Assembly (NCBI GenBank): GCA_963821925.1
Contig: CAWGFO010000011.1
Coordinates: forward strand, 124,001-188,000
Source of the DNA: JAOUEA01 sp963821925
GTDB lineage: Bacteria > Actinomycetota > UBA4738 > HRBIN12
Direction of reading: 5' to 3'
DNA: 64,000 bases
Each line of letters begins with the position of its first letter. Within the stretch, counting starts at the first letter, position 1. A model generated the notes under the pieces. That model was not told the origin of the DNA. It did not search any database and worked only from the letters and a program-made list of their open reading frames with translations. This document shows positions 57,145 to 64,000 of the stretch, one piece after another. The position numbers were made by a program, and so were the translations under genes.

Positions 57145-58460
57145 CGAACTGCCTTCGGCTCCAGGGCGAACGTGTCGGCGTCGAGGAACACGCCGCGTTC
57201 GGCCAACCTGTCGAGGAACTTCGGTCGCAGGCCGGTCGACTTCATGCGGCCCTTGAACTTGCCTTCCTCGTCCATCCCCGCGGAGAAGTCGAACAGGAAG
57301 ATGTCCTGCAGCGTGATGACCTCGCTCTCCATGCCCGCCACCTCGGTGACGTGCGTGATGCGGCGGGTCCCGTCCTTCAGCCGCTGCTGGTGGACGATCA
57401 GCTGGATCGCCGAGGCGATCTGCTCGCGGACGGACCGGGGCGAGATGTCCATCCCGGCCATCAGCGTGATCGTCTCGAGGCGCGAGAGCGAGTCTCGGGG
57501 CGAGTTCGAGTGGACGGTCGAGATCGAACCGTCGTGGCCGGTGTTCATCGCCTGGAGCATGTCCAGCGCCTCGGGTCCGCGGACCTCCCCGACCACGATG
57601 CGGTCGGGGCGCATGCGCAGGGAGTTGCGGACCAGGTCGCGGATCGTGACCGCGCCCTTGCCCTCGATGTTCGGCGGGCGGCCCTCGAGGCGGACGACGT
57701 GCGGCTGCTGCAGCTTCAGCTCGGCAGCATCCTCGATCGTGATGATGCGCTCGTCGTCGGGGATGAAGGACGACAGCACGTTCAGCGTCGTCGTCTTCCC
57801 CGCGCCGGTTCCGCCCGAGACCATGATGTTCACCTTGCCGCGCACACAGGCCTCGAGGAACTGCGACGTCGCGGAGCTCATCGTGCCGAACTCCACCAGG
57901 TCGTCGGCGCCGTACGGATCGGCCGAGAACTTCCGGATCGTCAGCGAGGGGCCGTCGATCGCGAGCGGCGGGATGATCGCGTTCACACGCGAGCCATCGG
58001 GAAGGCGGGCGTCGACGTAGGGACTCGCCTCGTCGACACGGCGGCCCACCTTTCCGACGATCTTGTCGATCGTGCGGCGCAGCTGGGACTCGTCGTGGAA
58101 CTTCGTGCCCGTCCAGTACAGCTTGCCGGCGCGCTCGACGTAGATCGTGTCCCAGTTGTTGACCATGATCTCCGTGACCTCGGGGTCACGCACGTAGGGC
58201 TCGAGCGGGCCGAGACCGAGGACACTGTCACCGATCTGCCGGACGATCAGGAGCTTCTCCTGCGCGGAGAGCGGACCCTCCTCCTCTTCGAGCAGCTCGC
58301 GCAGGCGCTGATGCACCAGCCCTTCGAGCTCGCTGTCGGACAGCGTGGAATCGTAGAGCCGCGGGCCGAGAACCTCGACGAGGCGCTCCTGAACGCGGAC
58401 CCGGACCTCCGAGGTCCGATCTTTCTGCTGGGCCTTCGCCAGCCTGTCTGCCAGTGACAT
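57141..58460 (-). CDS. tadA: Tad pilus ATPase TadA/CpaF
   Basis: A 439-residue hexameric secretion ATPase of the CpaF type. Walker A is GGTGAGKT (216-223), the Asp box and Walker B region read ERIITIEDAAELKLQ and RPDRIVVGEVRGPEALDMLQ, and the His box is MNTGHDGSISTVHSNSPRDS. The N-terminal helical domain covers about 1-110. The ATG has AGGAGG 8 nt upstream. It powers Flp pilus extension and possibly retraction. Confidence 0.94.
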   Translation of the reverse strand: MSLADRLAKAQQKDRTSEVRVRVQERLVEVLGPRLYDSTLSDSELEGLVHQRLRELLEEEEGPLSAQEKLLIVRQIGDSVLGLGPLEPYVRDPEVTEIMVNNWDTIYVERAGKLYWTGTKFHDESQLRRTIDKIVGKVGRRVDEASPYVDARLPDGSRVNAIIPPLAIDGPSLTIRKFSADPYGADDLVEFGTMSSATSQFLEACVRGKVNIMVSGGTGAGKTTTLNVLSSFIPDDERIITIEDAAELKLQQPHVVRLEGRPPNIEGKGAVTIRDLVRNSLRMRPDRIVVGEVRGPEALDMLQAMNTGHDGSISTVHSNSPRDSLSRLETITLMAGMDISPRSVREQIASAIQLIVHQQRLKDGTRRITHVTEVAGMESEVITLQDIFLFDFSAGMDEEGKFKGRMKSTGLRPKFLDRLAERGVFLDADTFALEPKAVR

Positions 58461-58476
58461 GTTGGTGGCCTCCTCT

Positions 58477-59697
58477 TCAGGTCCGCGAGAACAACTTGCG
58501 CTTCTTGCCGCGGGTCGCGGCGGCGGCGGCCGCTACGACCTCCTCGGACGGGGACACGCCGATGAACCGATTGGCCAGCTGCCTGACCGCGACCGCCACA
58601 TCGGACGTGGGCTCGTCGATCACGATGGGCCGGCCCTTGTTGAGCGAGGTGGGCACGAGCCGGCTCGACGGGATCATCGCGTCGACCTGGATCTTCATGA
58701 CCCGCTCCACGTCGGTGGCGTCCAGGCCGACCTTGCTGTCGGCTCGGTTCAGGACCACACGGAACCGGTCGCGCGGCAGCCCGATCGAGAGCAGCGTGTC
58801 GAGGCCCTTCGACAGGTGCTTGACACCGACCACGTCGAGACTCGTCACGAGGCAGATCACCTCCGACAGGTCGAAGCAGACGAGCGCCGAGTCCGAGTAG
58901 TCGACCGATGCGTCGACGACCACTTGGCCGAATTCGCTGCGGATCGCCCGCAGGAACTTGCCGATCGCCTCGCCGGCGGGCGCCTCGGCGGCAGGGTCCG
59001 GTGGAGCTCCGAAGCCCCACAGGTGATCGCCGAGCTGGACACCGACCGAACGCAGGCGGTCGCGGTCGGCGCCCTCGCCGAGCTCCATGAGCTCCTGGAC
59101 GCCGGTCGACGGCTCGCGTCCGAAGTAGGTGAAGACGTCACCCATGTCGAAGTCGAGGTCGACCACGGCCGTGTCCTGGCCCGTGATGTCGGCGATCGCC
59201 GCCGCGAGGTTGCTGGTCAGGAACGTCTTGCCGCTCCCGCCCTTGGACGAGAACACCGAGATGATCCGACCCTTGGCGGCGGGCCCGCTGTCGCGGGCAT
59301 CCGAACCCAGGGACCTCAGATTCAAGGCCCACATGATCGCGCGCTCGACCGCCTCGCGGAGCTCCTCGCTCCCCTGCGTCATGTCCACCACGTCGCGGAT
59401 GCCTGCCCGCATCGCTGCGGGCAGCAGCCCGTTCCATGTGTGGTCACGTACGAGCACGATCGCGGTGCCCGGGGCCTGACGCCCCACGAACTCAGCGAGT
59501 CCGAGGGCGTCAGGCTCCTTCACTTCGGGCGAGAGCACGACCACGTCGACCGGGTGGTAGGCCTGGATCAACAACTCTTCTGCCGCGGTCGCGGACTGCA
59601 CCCAACCGATCTCCTCAGCCTCGACCTCGAGTGCTCGAGCGAGCTGCTGACGGAAGGACTGCGGCGTCCCGACGGCGACGACGCTGGCCTCGGTCAT
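58477..59697 (-). CDS. cpaE: Tad pilus localisation ATPase CpaE/TadZ
   Basis: A 406-residue protein with an N-terminal receiver-like domain (about 5-120; VVVLSPEVKEPDALGLAEFV lacks a clear phospho-acceptor aspartate) and a ParA/MinD-type ATPase domain. The deviant Walker A is KGGSGKT (152-158), then AVVDLDFDMGDVFTYFG. TadZ places the Tad machinery in the cell. The ATG at 59697 overlaps the cpaB stop (ATGA). The C-terminus is Ala-rich and basic. Confidence 0.88.
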   Translation of the reverse strand: MTEASVVAVGTPQSFRQQLARALEVEAEEIGWVQSATAAEELLIQAYHPVDVVVLSPEVKEPDALGLAEFVGRQAPGTAIVLVRDHTWNGLLPAAMRAGIRDVVDMTQGSEELREAVERAIMWALNLRSLGSDARDSGPAAKGRIISVFSSKGGSGKTFLTSNLAAAIADITGQDTAVVDLDFDMGDVFTYFGREPSTGVQELMELGEGADRDRLRSVGVQLGDHLWGFGAPPDPAAEAPAGEAIGKFLRAIRSEFGQVVVDASVDYSDSALVCFDLSEVICLVTSLDVVGVKHLSKGLDTLLSIGLPRDRFRVVLNRADSKVGLDATDVERVMKIQVDAMIPSSRLVPTSLNKGRPIVIDEPTSDVAVAVRQLANRFIGVSPSEEVVAAAAAATRGKKRKLFSRT

Positions 59698-60545
59698 TTC
59701 GCGGTCCCAACCACCGACTCGAACGAGGGACCGATCGTGGCCTGGACCGGGTAGCCGTCTTCGTTCTCCGGAGGCAGCAAGCCGAACCACACGGTCGCCA
59801 CTTCCTTGGCGTAGACGAGGTTGGTACCGTCCGCCGGCTCCAGGTCGAGCGTCATCATGACGTCGCTCCGCGTGGAGGAGCTGCTCTGGCTGCCGTCCTC
59901 GGCGACGGTGGGGTTCTCCACCGAGAGGACCCGCACGGAGGGCACGAGGACCACCGTGAAGGGAGCGCCGAGGTTCACCACGGGCAGGCCGGCGGCGGAG
60001 GTGCCGCCCTGCGCGACCGAGTAGAACTTCGCGAGCTGCGCCGGCGTGAGGAGCTGGCGCATCGTGGACTTCAGGATCAGCGTGTCCTTGGGGAAGGTCG
60101 CGTAGACGACCACGTTGTCCCCGCTGCTCACACCCCCGGCCACGCCACGCTCCAGGTCGAGGTCGACCGAGAGGCCGACGTGACCTGCCGTGATCCCCAG
60201 GTTGCCACCGGGCGCGGAATCCCCGCTCGAAAGACGGGCCGCAGGGATCTGCTCGTTCGCGAGCACCGGAGCCGTGGTGGTCTGACCCTGGAGCTGGCTG
60301 AGCGTGGTCACCGCGCCGTCCACGACGGCATCGGTGGGCACGCGAAGCTCAGAGAAGACTCCCTGATCGATCAACGTGTTCAGCTTCGTGTTCGCAGGGA
60401 TGTCCTGCGAAGACACGATCACCGAGGAGAGCGAGCCGCCGGAGATGGCGTCCTGCTTGACTCCCTTGGTGTAGAGGATCACCGCCCCCGCAGCCGCGAT
60501 GGCGAGGATCACGGCGATGGCAACAACCAGACCGCGTGACCTCAT
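59694..60545 (-). CDS. cpaB: Flp pilus assembly protein CpaB/RcpC
   Basis: A 283-residue protein with one N-terminal membrane helix (LVVAIAVILAIAAAGAVIL) and an extracytoplasmic SAF domain (about 40-105; VIVSSQDIPANTKLNTLID). The remainder is the RcpC/CpaB domain (GLSVDLDLERGVAGGVSSGD). The ATG has AAGGAG 7 nt upstream. In Gram-negatives CpaB works with the outer-membrane channel; in actinobacteria it probably helps pilus passage through the wall. Confidence 0.87.
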   Translation of the reverse strand: MRSRGLVVAIAVILAIAAAGAVILYTKGVKQDAISGGSLSSVIVSSQDIPANTKLNTLIDQGVFSELRVPTDAVVDGAVTTLSQLQGQTTTAPVLANEQIPAARLSSGDSAPGGNLGITAGHVGLSVDLDLERGVAGGVSSGDNVVVYATFPKDTLILKSTMRQLLTPAQLAKFYSVAQGGTSAAGLPVVNLGAPFTVVLVPSVRVLSVENPTVAEDGSQSSSSTRSDVMMTLDLEPADGTNLVYAKEVATVWFGLLPPENEDGYPVQATIGPSFESVVGTAK

Positions 60546-60567
60546 TGCCTGTCTCCTTTCCTGTCCC

Positions 60568-61968
60568 TTAGCCCTGTCCCGGGCACGAGCCCAAGTTCCG
60601 ATCGCAGAGGATGAACGACTGGGCGCCGAACGCCTCTCCTTCACCCACGGGACCGGGCCCGGTGGTGAATCCCTTCCACTGCGTGACCAAACAGATCGCA
60701 TTCGGGTCGCTCGGTCGGATGCCGCACGCCCCCGGTGTTCCGTTCATCGACCAGCCGAACTGAATCTTGAGGTCGGTCGCGTTCGCGGTCCGCCACGTGA
60801 TCGTTCGGGCGGTGGCGTCGTACCAGTAGGCGCACGTCGCCGAGGTGTCGCCGGGCACGCACTGCGTGTACTCGGCTCCCTTCTTCGGGTAGATGTGCAC
60901 GGTGCTCGCGAGCACCGTGTCGGGCGAGGTCGAGGGGCATCCGGAGGTCCCGAAGGAGTCCGCCAGCGCCTTGACCTGGCCGGTGGTCAGGCTCGTCGTC
61001 GACATCGTGCAGGTGCCGCTCGCGCCCGGGCTCCCGATCGCGGCCGGATCGTTCCCCTTGTACACGTCGGAGATCAGGAGGCGTGTGAACCCGATGATGT
61101 CGTACTTGTCGGGCGTGGCCGGGCACGGCGCCGTGATGCCGCTCTTGTCGAGCTGGCCACCGCAGTCGTTGACCGGGAAGAGCTTCATCTTCCCCACCTG
61201 GCTGTACAACGTCGACCAGTTGTCCGTCGCGTGACCGGTGTCGACGCAGACGTAGGTGGGCACCGTTCCGGGCGGGGTGCCGTTGAGCGTCAGCGGGTCC
61301 GGGTAGTTGTTGATGATCCAGTCGCGCCGGTCCGAAGCCCCCACGTTGTGGCAGCTCTCGCCGGGGCTGACGTTCCACTGGTCGAGGTTCATGAACCCCC
61401 ACGTGGCGTCGCCGAGCGTCGAATCGCCGTTGTTGTACCAGAAGGCGCACGTATCATCGATCGCGATGCCGTCCGGCACCTTGCACACGCCCTGCAGGTA
61501 CCCGGAGTCCAGCACGATCGGCAAGGCGGACCCACCGGCCGTAGGTCCCCAGGCCGCCGTCGCGGCGGCCCGCACGGGCATCGTGCTGCCGAACCCGAGG
61601 ACCTGCGCGAAGTAGAGCTGCTGCTGCGACTGGTACCGGACGCTCAGGTAGCCGGCGCCGTCGTCGCAGCCGACGATGTCGGTGATCCCGCCGTTCTCGG
61701 CCGCGAGGCCGTCGACGTTGGCGGCCGCGTAGACGTCGGCCCGCCCCTCCGGCGTGAAGGTGTCGCCCTCGTCCGAACACGACTTCGCCGCCGCGAGCGC
61801 GGCAGCGTCGGAGGCGTTCACCATCTCGCGCCGACGGAGGAGCAACCCACCGACGTCGATCGTCAGGACGAGCATGCCGAAGATCGCGATCAGGATCAGC
61901 GCGGTGATCACCAGGACGGCGCCGTTCTCGTCGTCGCCGCGACGCCGGACGCGCGCCACGAAGCCCAT
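60568..61968 (-). CDS. TadG-like pilus minor component
   Basis: A 466-residue protein with an N-terminal prepilin-like hydrophobic segment (NGAVLVITALILIAIFGMLV, preceded by DDENG) that matches the TadE/TadG N-terminal domain, then a long extracytoplasmic region with many cysteines (for example CSDEGD, CDDGAGY, CKVPDG, CAFWYN, CHNVG). The early region has VNASDAAALAAAKSC as in TadG. The ATG shares a base with the tadE stop (TGATG). It is predicted to be a surface-exposed, disulfide-stabilised pilus-associated protein. Confidence 0.75.
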   Translation of the reverse strand: MGFVARVRRRGDDENGAVLVITALILIAIFGMLVLTIDVGGLLLRRREMVNASDAAALAAAKSCSDEGDTFTPEGRADVYAAANVDGLAAENGGITDIVGCDDGAGYLSVRYQSQQQLYFAQVLGFGSTMPVRAAATAAWGPTAGGSALPIVLDSGYLQGVCKVPDGIAIDDTCAFWYNNGDSTLGDATWGFMNLDQWNVSPGESCHNVGASDRRDWIINNYPDPLTLNGTPPGTVPTYVCVDTGHATDNWSTLYSQVGKMKLFPVNDCGGQLDKSGITAPCPATPDKYDIIGFTRLLISDVYKGNDPAAIGSPGASGTCTMSTTSLTTGQVKALADSFGTSGCPSTSPDTVLASTVHIYPKKGAEYTQCVPGDTSATCAYWYDATARTITWRTANATDLKIQFGWSMNGTPGACGIRPSDPNAICLVTQWKGFTTGPGPVGEGEAFGAQSFILCDRNLGSCPGQG

Positions 61969-62414
61969 CACGAGGCCTCGCACCGGAACGTCCCTTCGAT
62001 CGTCGGGTCCAGCTGGATCGGCGGCAGGAACGGCACGTTGATCGACAGGGCCCCCTGGACGTTCGCCGGCAGCGCGCCGTTGTCGATCGTCACCGTCACG
62101 GCCTGGTCGATATCGCCGTCCGCCGGACAGCCGCCCGCGGGCGAGATCGCGATACCGCCGAACCCTGCGGGCAGCGCCCCGGTGGAGGCGTTCACGACGG
62201 CGGCTTGCACCTGCGACGTGTCACCGCCGACGGCGGCCACTCGCGCGCCCTCGCGGGTCGCGGCACGCAGGCTCTGGATCTGCCAGAAGGCCAGCCCGTA
62301 CTCCATCATGCCGAACACCAGCATCATCAGGAGCCCGACGATGAGCGCGAACTCGACCGCCGCGGCGCCTTCCTCGCGGTGCAGCTTGTGCCGGATCTTG
62401 GATCGGATCGTCAT
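61968..62414 (-). CDS. TadE-like pseudopilin
   Basis: A 148-residue pseudopilin. The prepilin processing site is EEG-AAAVEFAL (cleavage after G16, Glu at position +5), followed by the hydrophobic stretch IVGLLMMLVFGMMEYGLAFW. The rest is a small extracytoplasmic domain with a cysteine pair. GGGGAG lies about 6 nt upstream of the ATG. It follows flp by 98 bp containing a strong hairpin. Confidence 0.88.
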   Translation of the reverse strand: MTIRSKIRHKLHREEGAAAVEFALIVGLLMMLVFGMMEYGLAFWQIQSLRAATREGARVAAVGGDTSQVQAAVVNASTGALPAGFGGIAISPAGGCPADGDIDQAVTVTIDNGALPANVQGALSINVPFLPPIQLDPTIEGTFRCEAS

Positions 62415-62439
62415 CTGATCTCCCCACTCGCGCAGATTC

Positions 62440-62489
62440 GCCGGCCCCTCGCTCCTCCGGGATCGACGCCGGAAGAGCGAGCGGCCGGC
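62440..62489 (-). terminator. Hairpin between flp and tadE
   Basis: GCCGGCCCCTCGCTC (62440-62454) pairs with GAGCGAGCGGCCGGC (62475-62489), 14 of 15 positions, with a 20-nt loop that itself has TCCGG/CCGGA arms. It probably lets most transcripts end or be processed after the pilin gene. Confidence 0.55.
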
Positions 62490-62512
62490 GAGGCCGCTCC
62501 GGTACGTGAGTG

Positions 62513-62713
62513 TCAGCCGCCGACGGCGGTGCCGACCTCGGTGAACTTCTGCTCGGCGTTGTTGCCGAGGATCGTCACGGCGCCGATGATCACGGCGGCG
62601 ATCAGGGCGACCATCAGCGCGTACTCCACCGCGGTCGCTCCACCCTCATCGGCGGCGCGCCCCTTCAGGTCGCTCCACCACGTGGTAACGCCGGCGTACA
62701 TGCGAAGGAACAT
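62513..62713 (-). CDS. flp: Flp-type major pilin
   Basis: A 66-residue Flp pilin: a 25-residue leader ending DEGG, then ATAVEYALMVALIAAVIIGA with Glu at position +5, and a short C-terminal tail (NNAEQKFTEVGTAVGG). A TadV/CpaA-type prepilin peptidase must cut it; no such gene is in the window. AAGGGGG lies 6 nt upstream of the ATG. It leads the Tad operon. A TACCCT box at 62844-62849 would give a leader of about 120 nt. Confidence 0.93.
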   Translation of the reverse strand: MFLRMYAGVTTWWSDLKGRAADEGGATAVEYALMVALIAAVIIGAVTILGNNAEQKFTEVGTAVGG

Positions 62714-62843
62714 GTAAACCCCCTTCCGTTCCGAGTCCCGTCCTGTCCGGGCGTTCCTTCGAAAATCGCCCGGGAGCGGATGTCGATCCGCCTGTGGACA
62801 TGGTCGGCATCTGGGCGGTGCGGGAGGATTCCGAGTTTCCCTG

Positions 62844-62873
62844 AGGGTAGGTACGTAGTCCTGCGTACGCACC
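62844..62873 (-). promoter_or_regulatory. flp promoter with overlapping inverted repeat
   Basis: TACCCT (62844-62849, minus strand) overlaps the left arm of an imperfect repeat: GGTAGGTACG (62846-62855) and CGTACGCACC (62864-62873), 8 of 10 complementary positions, 8-bp centre. It may be an operator for the pilus operon. Confidence 0.4.
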
Positions 62874-62911
62874 TTCGGGTATCTGCGGCGCTGCAACGGC
62901 CCCACCGCCCG

Positions 62912-62917
62912 TAGGAT
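62912..62917 (+). promoter_or_regulatory. -10 box of the right-edge membrane protein gene
   Basis: TAGGAT with a 6-nt spacer to the GTG at 62924, again the leaderless arrangement. Confidence 0.45.
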
Positions 62918-62923
62918 GACCGC

Positions 62924-64000
62924 GTGGCGGCACGGGAGCGGAGCGGTGACCTCGACCGCATCTGGGCGCTGCTGCCGGTGCTCGTGCCGTTCCTGGTGAC
63001 GCTCACCTCGACGATGGGCGCCGTCGATCTCGCCTATCAGATCCGGGCCGGCGACGGGATCGTCGCGACCGGCGCGCTCCCCCGGATCGATACGTTCGCG
63101 TTTACCACGTCGGGCGTCCGGTGGCTGGACCAGCAGTGGGGCGCCCAGGTGACGCTCGCGCTGGCGCATCGCGCCGGCGGGTGGGTGGCCCTGGTGGTGC
63201 TCAGGGCCCTGCTCATCGGGGCGACCTACGGCCTCGTGTACCTCGCCTGCCGTGCCCGCGGAGCCGGCCGTCGCACATCGTGCCTCCTGACGTTCGCCGG
63301 CATCGCGCTCGGGCTGCGTGGCCTCGCGCTCCGCCCGCAGCTCTTCGCCCTGCCGCTCCTGGCGGCGTGCCTCTGGGTGCTCGCCGGGCGCCGCGACCAC
63401 CCGAGACGGATCTGGTGGCTGCCGGTGTTCGCGGTCGCGATGGCGAACCTGCACGGGGCCTTCGTGCTCGTCCCGGTGTTCGCGGGCCTCGCCCTCCTCG
63501 AGGACCTGATCGACCGCGATCCGCACGCGCGGCGCACCCTCCTGGCCGGCCTCGTCGCGACGGCCGCCACGCTCGTGAACCCGTTCGGCGTCGGCGCCTG
63601 GCGGTACGCCCTCGGGATCGCCACGAACCCCGTGATCCGCGACACGATCTCGGAGTGGCGGCCGACCTCGGTGGGCACGATCTCGGGCGCGGTCTTCGCG
63701 GTCTCCGTGGGGCTCCTCGTCGCGCTCTTCATCCGGCGTGGGCGGCCGGTGGACCTCGCGGCCATCGCCTGGCTCGGGGTCTTCGGCGCGATCGCGGTGC
63801 CGGCCTCCCGCGGGATCGTCCTTTGGGGGGTCGTCGCGCCGACCGTTGCCGCCAAGATGCTGCGGGACGGCGGGACGACGACGACGGTCCCCACCTCGCG
63901 TCGGTTGATCGCCGCGGCCGTGACCGTCGCCGTGGCCGCCGCGATCGCGATGCCCTGGCTGCGGGGGACCACGCCCGATGCGCTCCTCACGCGGGCGCCC
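62924..64000 (+). CDS. Polytopic membrane protein, GT-C-like, 3' end missing
   Basis: The first 359 residues of a large membrane protein. Hydrophobic segments alternate with short loops. Notable pieces are IDTFAFTTSGVRWLDQQWGA, an extracytoplasmic first loop, LRPQLFALPLLAACLWVLAG, and VAMANLHGAFVLVPVFAGLA. The D-T-F-x-F-T-x-x-G-x-x-W-x-D-x-x-W and RPQLF/NLHG pattern is found in bacterial membrane proteins distantly related to GT-C mannosyltransferases, but the catalytic role is not established. The gene lies divergent from the flp operon. A link to pilus or surface glycosylation would be speculation. Confidence 0.6.
   Translation, partial: MAARERSGDLDRIWALLPVLVPFLVTLTSTMGAVDLAYQIRAGDGIVATGALPRIDTFAFTTSGVRWLDQQWGAQVTLALAHRAGGWVALVVLRALLIGATYGLVYLACRARGAGRRTSCLLTFAGIALGLRGLALRPQLFALPLLAACLWVLAGRRDHPRRIWWLPVFAVAMANLHGAFVLVPVFAGLALLEDLIDRDPHARRTLLAGLVATAATLVNPFGVGAWRYALGIATNPVIRDTISEWRPTSVGTISGAVFAVSVGLLVALFIRRGRPVDLAAIAWLGVFGAIAVPASRGIVLWGVVAPTVAAKMLRDGGTTTTVPTSRRLIAAAVTVAVAAAIAMPWLRGTTPDALLTRAP

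Noticed and set aside
1..64000. tRNA, rRNA, CRISPR, insertion sequence or prophage
   Set aside because: No cloverleaf, repeat-spacer pattern, transposase, integrase or phage gene was seen on either strand.

Overview
The window is about 70 percent G+C and reads as chromosome of an uncultured member of the Actinomycetota. Supporting signs are the MSMEG_4193-type phosphatase/DUF3090/SCO1664 neighbourhood, a MutT1-type NUDIX/histidine-phosphatase fusion, an OmpR-family Pho system with GTTCACC-type PHO boxes, and about fifteen genes whose TAnnnT -10 box ends 6 to 8 nt before the start codon, the pattern expected for leaderless mRNAs. I see no tRNA, rRNA, CRISPR array, insertion sequence or prophage. 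Genes are densely packed, often with 4-nt start/stop overlaps.

Region 1 (1-5.6 kb): a GABA/putrescine catabolic group made of a partial aminoaldehyde dehydrogenase, a PucR-type regulator and a GABA transaminase, with a palindromic operator candidate between the divergent regulator and transaminase. An exporter-like MFS gene follows. Region 2 (5.6-8.7 kb): a Mur-ligase protein that looks like cyanophycin synthetase without its ATP-grasp domain, followed by a second MFS gene. Region 3 (8.7-13 kb): otsA, otsB and a GH15 hydrolase (trehalose metabolism). Region 4 (13-19.8 kb): a leftward operon cphB-cphA-dksA-like-pgi-gnd joining cyanophycin turnover to sugar-phosphate metabolism; pgi carries an apparent single-base frameshift. 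Region 5 (19.8-27.9 kb): a HhH-GPD DNA glycosylase, a duplicated MgtE-like transporter with its PhoU/TrkA_C partner, a tandem RAM-domain protein, ispH, a secreted lysozyme-like protein behind a long structured leader, corA and a GNAT acetyltransferase.

Region 6 (27.9-41.7 kb) is a phosphate block. It contains the operon ppk1-CYTH/CHAD-mutT1, a DUF47 gene, a second DUF47 gene with a PiT transporter, the pstSCAB-phoU-regX3-like operon, and the divergent phoR-like kinase. Two PHO boxes with 11-bp periodicity lie in front of pstS and in front of DUF47-pit. Region 7 (41.8-48.7 kb): a conserved actinobacterial cluster (histidine phosphatase, DUF3090, SCO1664-like), a methylguanine methyltransferase, a thioredoxin-like lipoprotein, a zinc-finger rhomboid protease, a beta-propeller protein and prephenate dehydratase.

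Region 8 (48.9-64 kb) is a cell-surface block: a DUF4012 protein (apparent frameshift), a tiny sortase-type protein, three glycosyltransferase genes plus a polyprenyl sugar-phosphate transferase, and a complete leftward Tad/Flp pilus operon (flp-tadE-tadG-cpaB-cpaE-tadA-tadB-tadC). A partial polytopic membrane protein runs off the right edge. Taken together, the window encodes storage and retrieval of nitrogen (cyanophycin), phosphorus (polyphosphate) and carbon (trehalose), next to phosphate sensing and surface adhesion.
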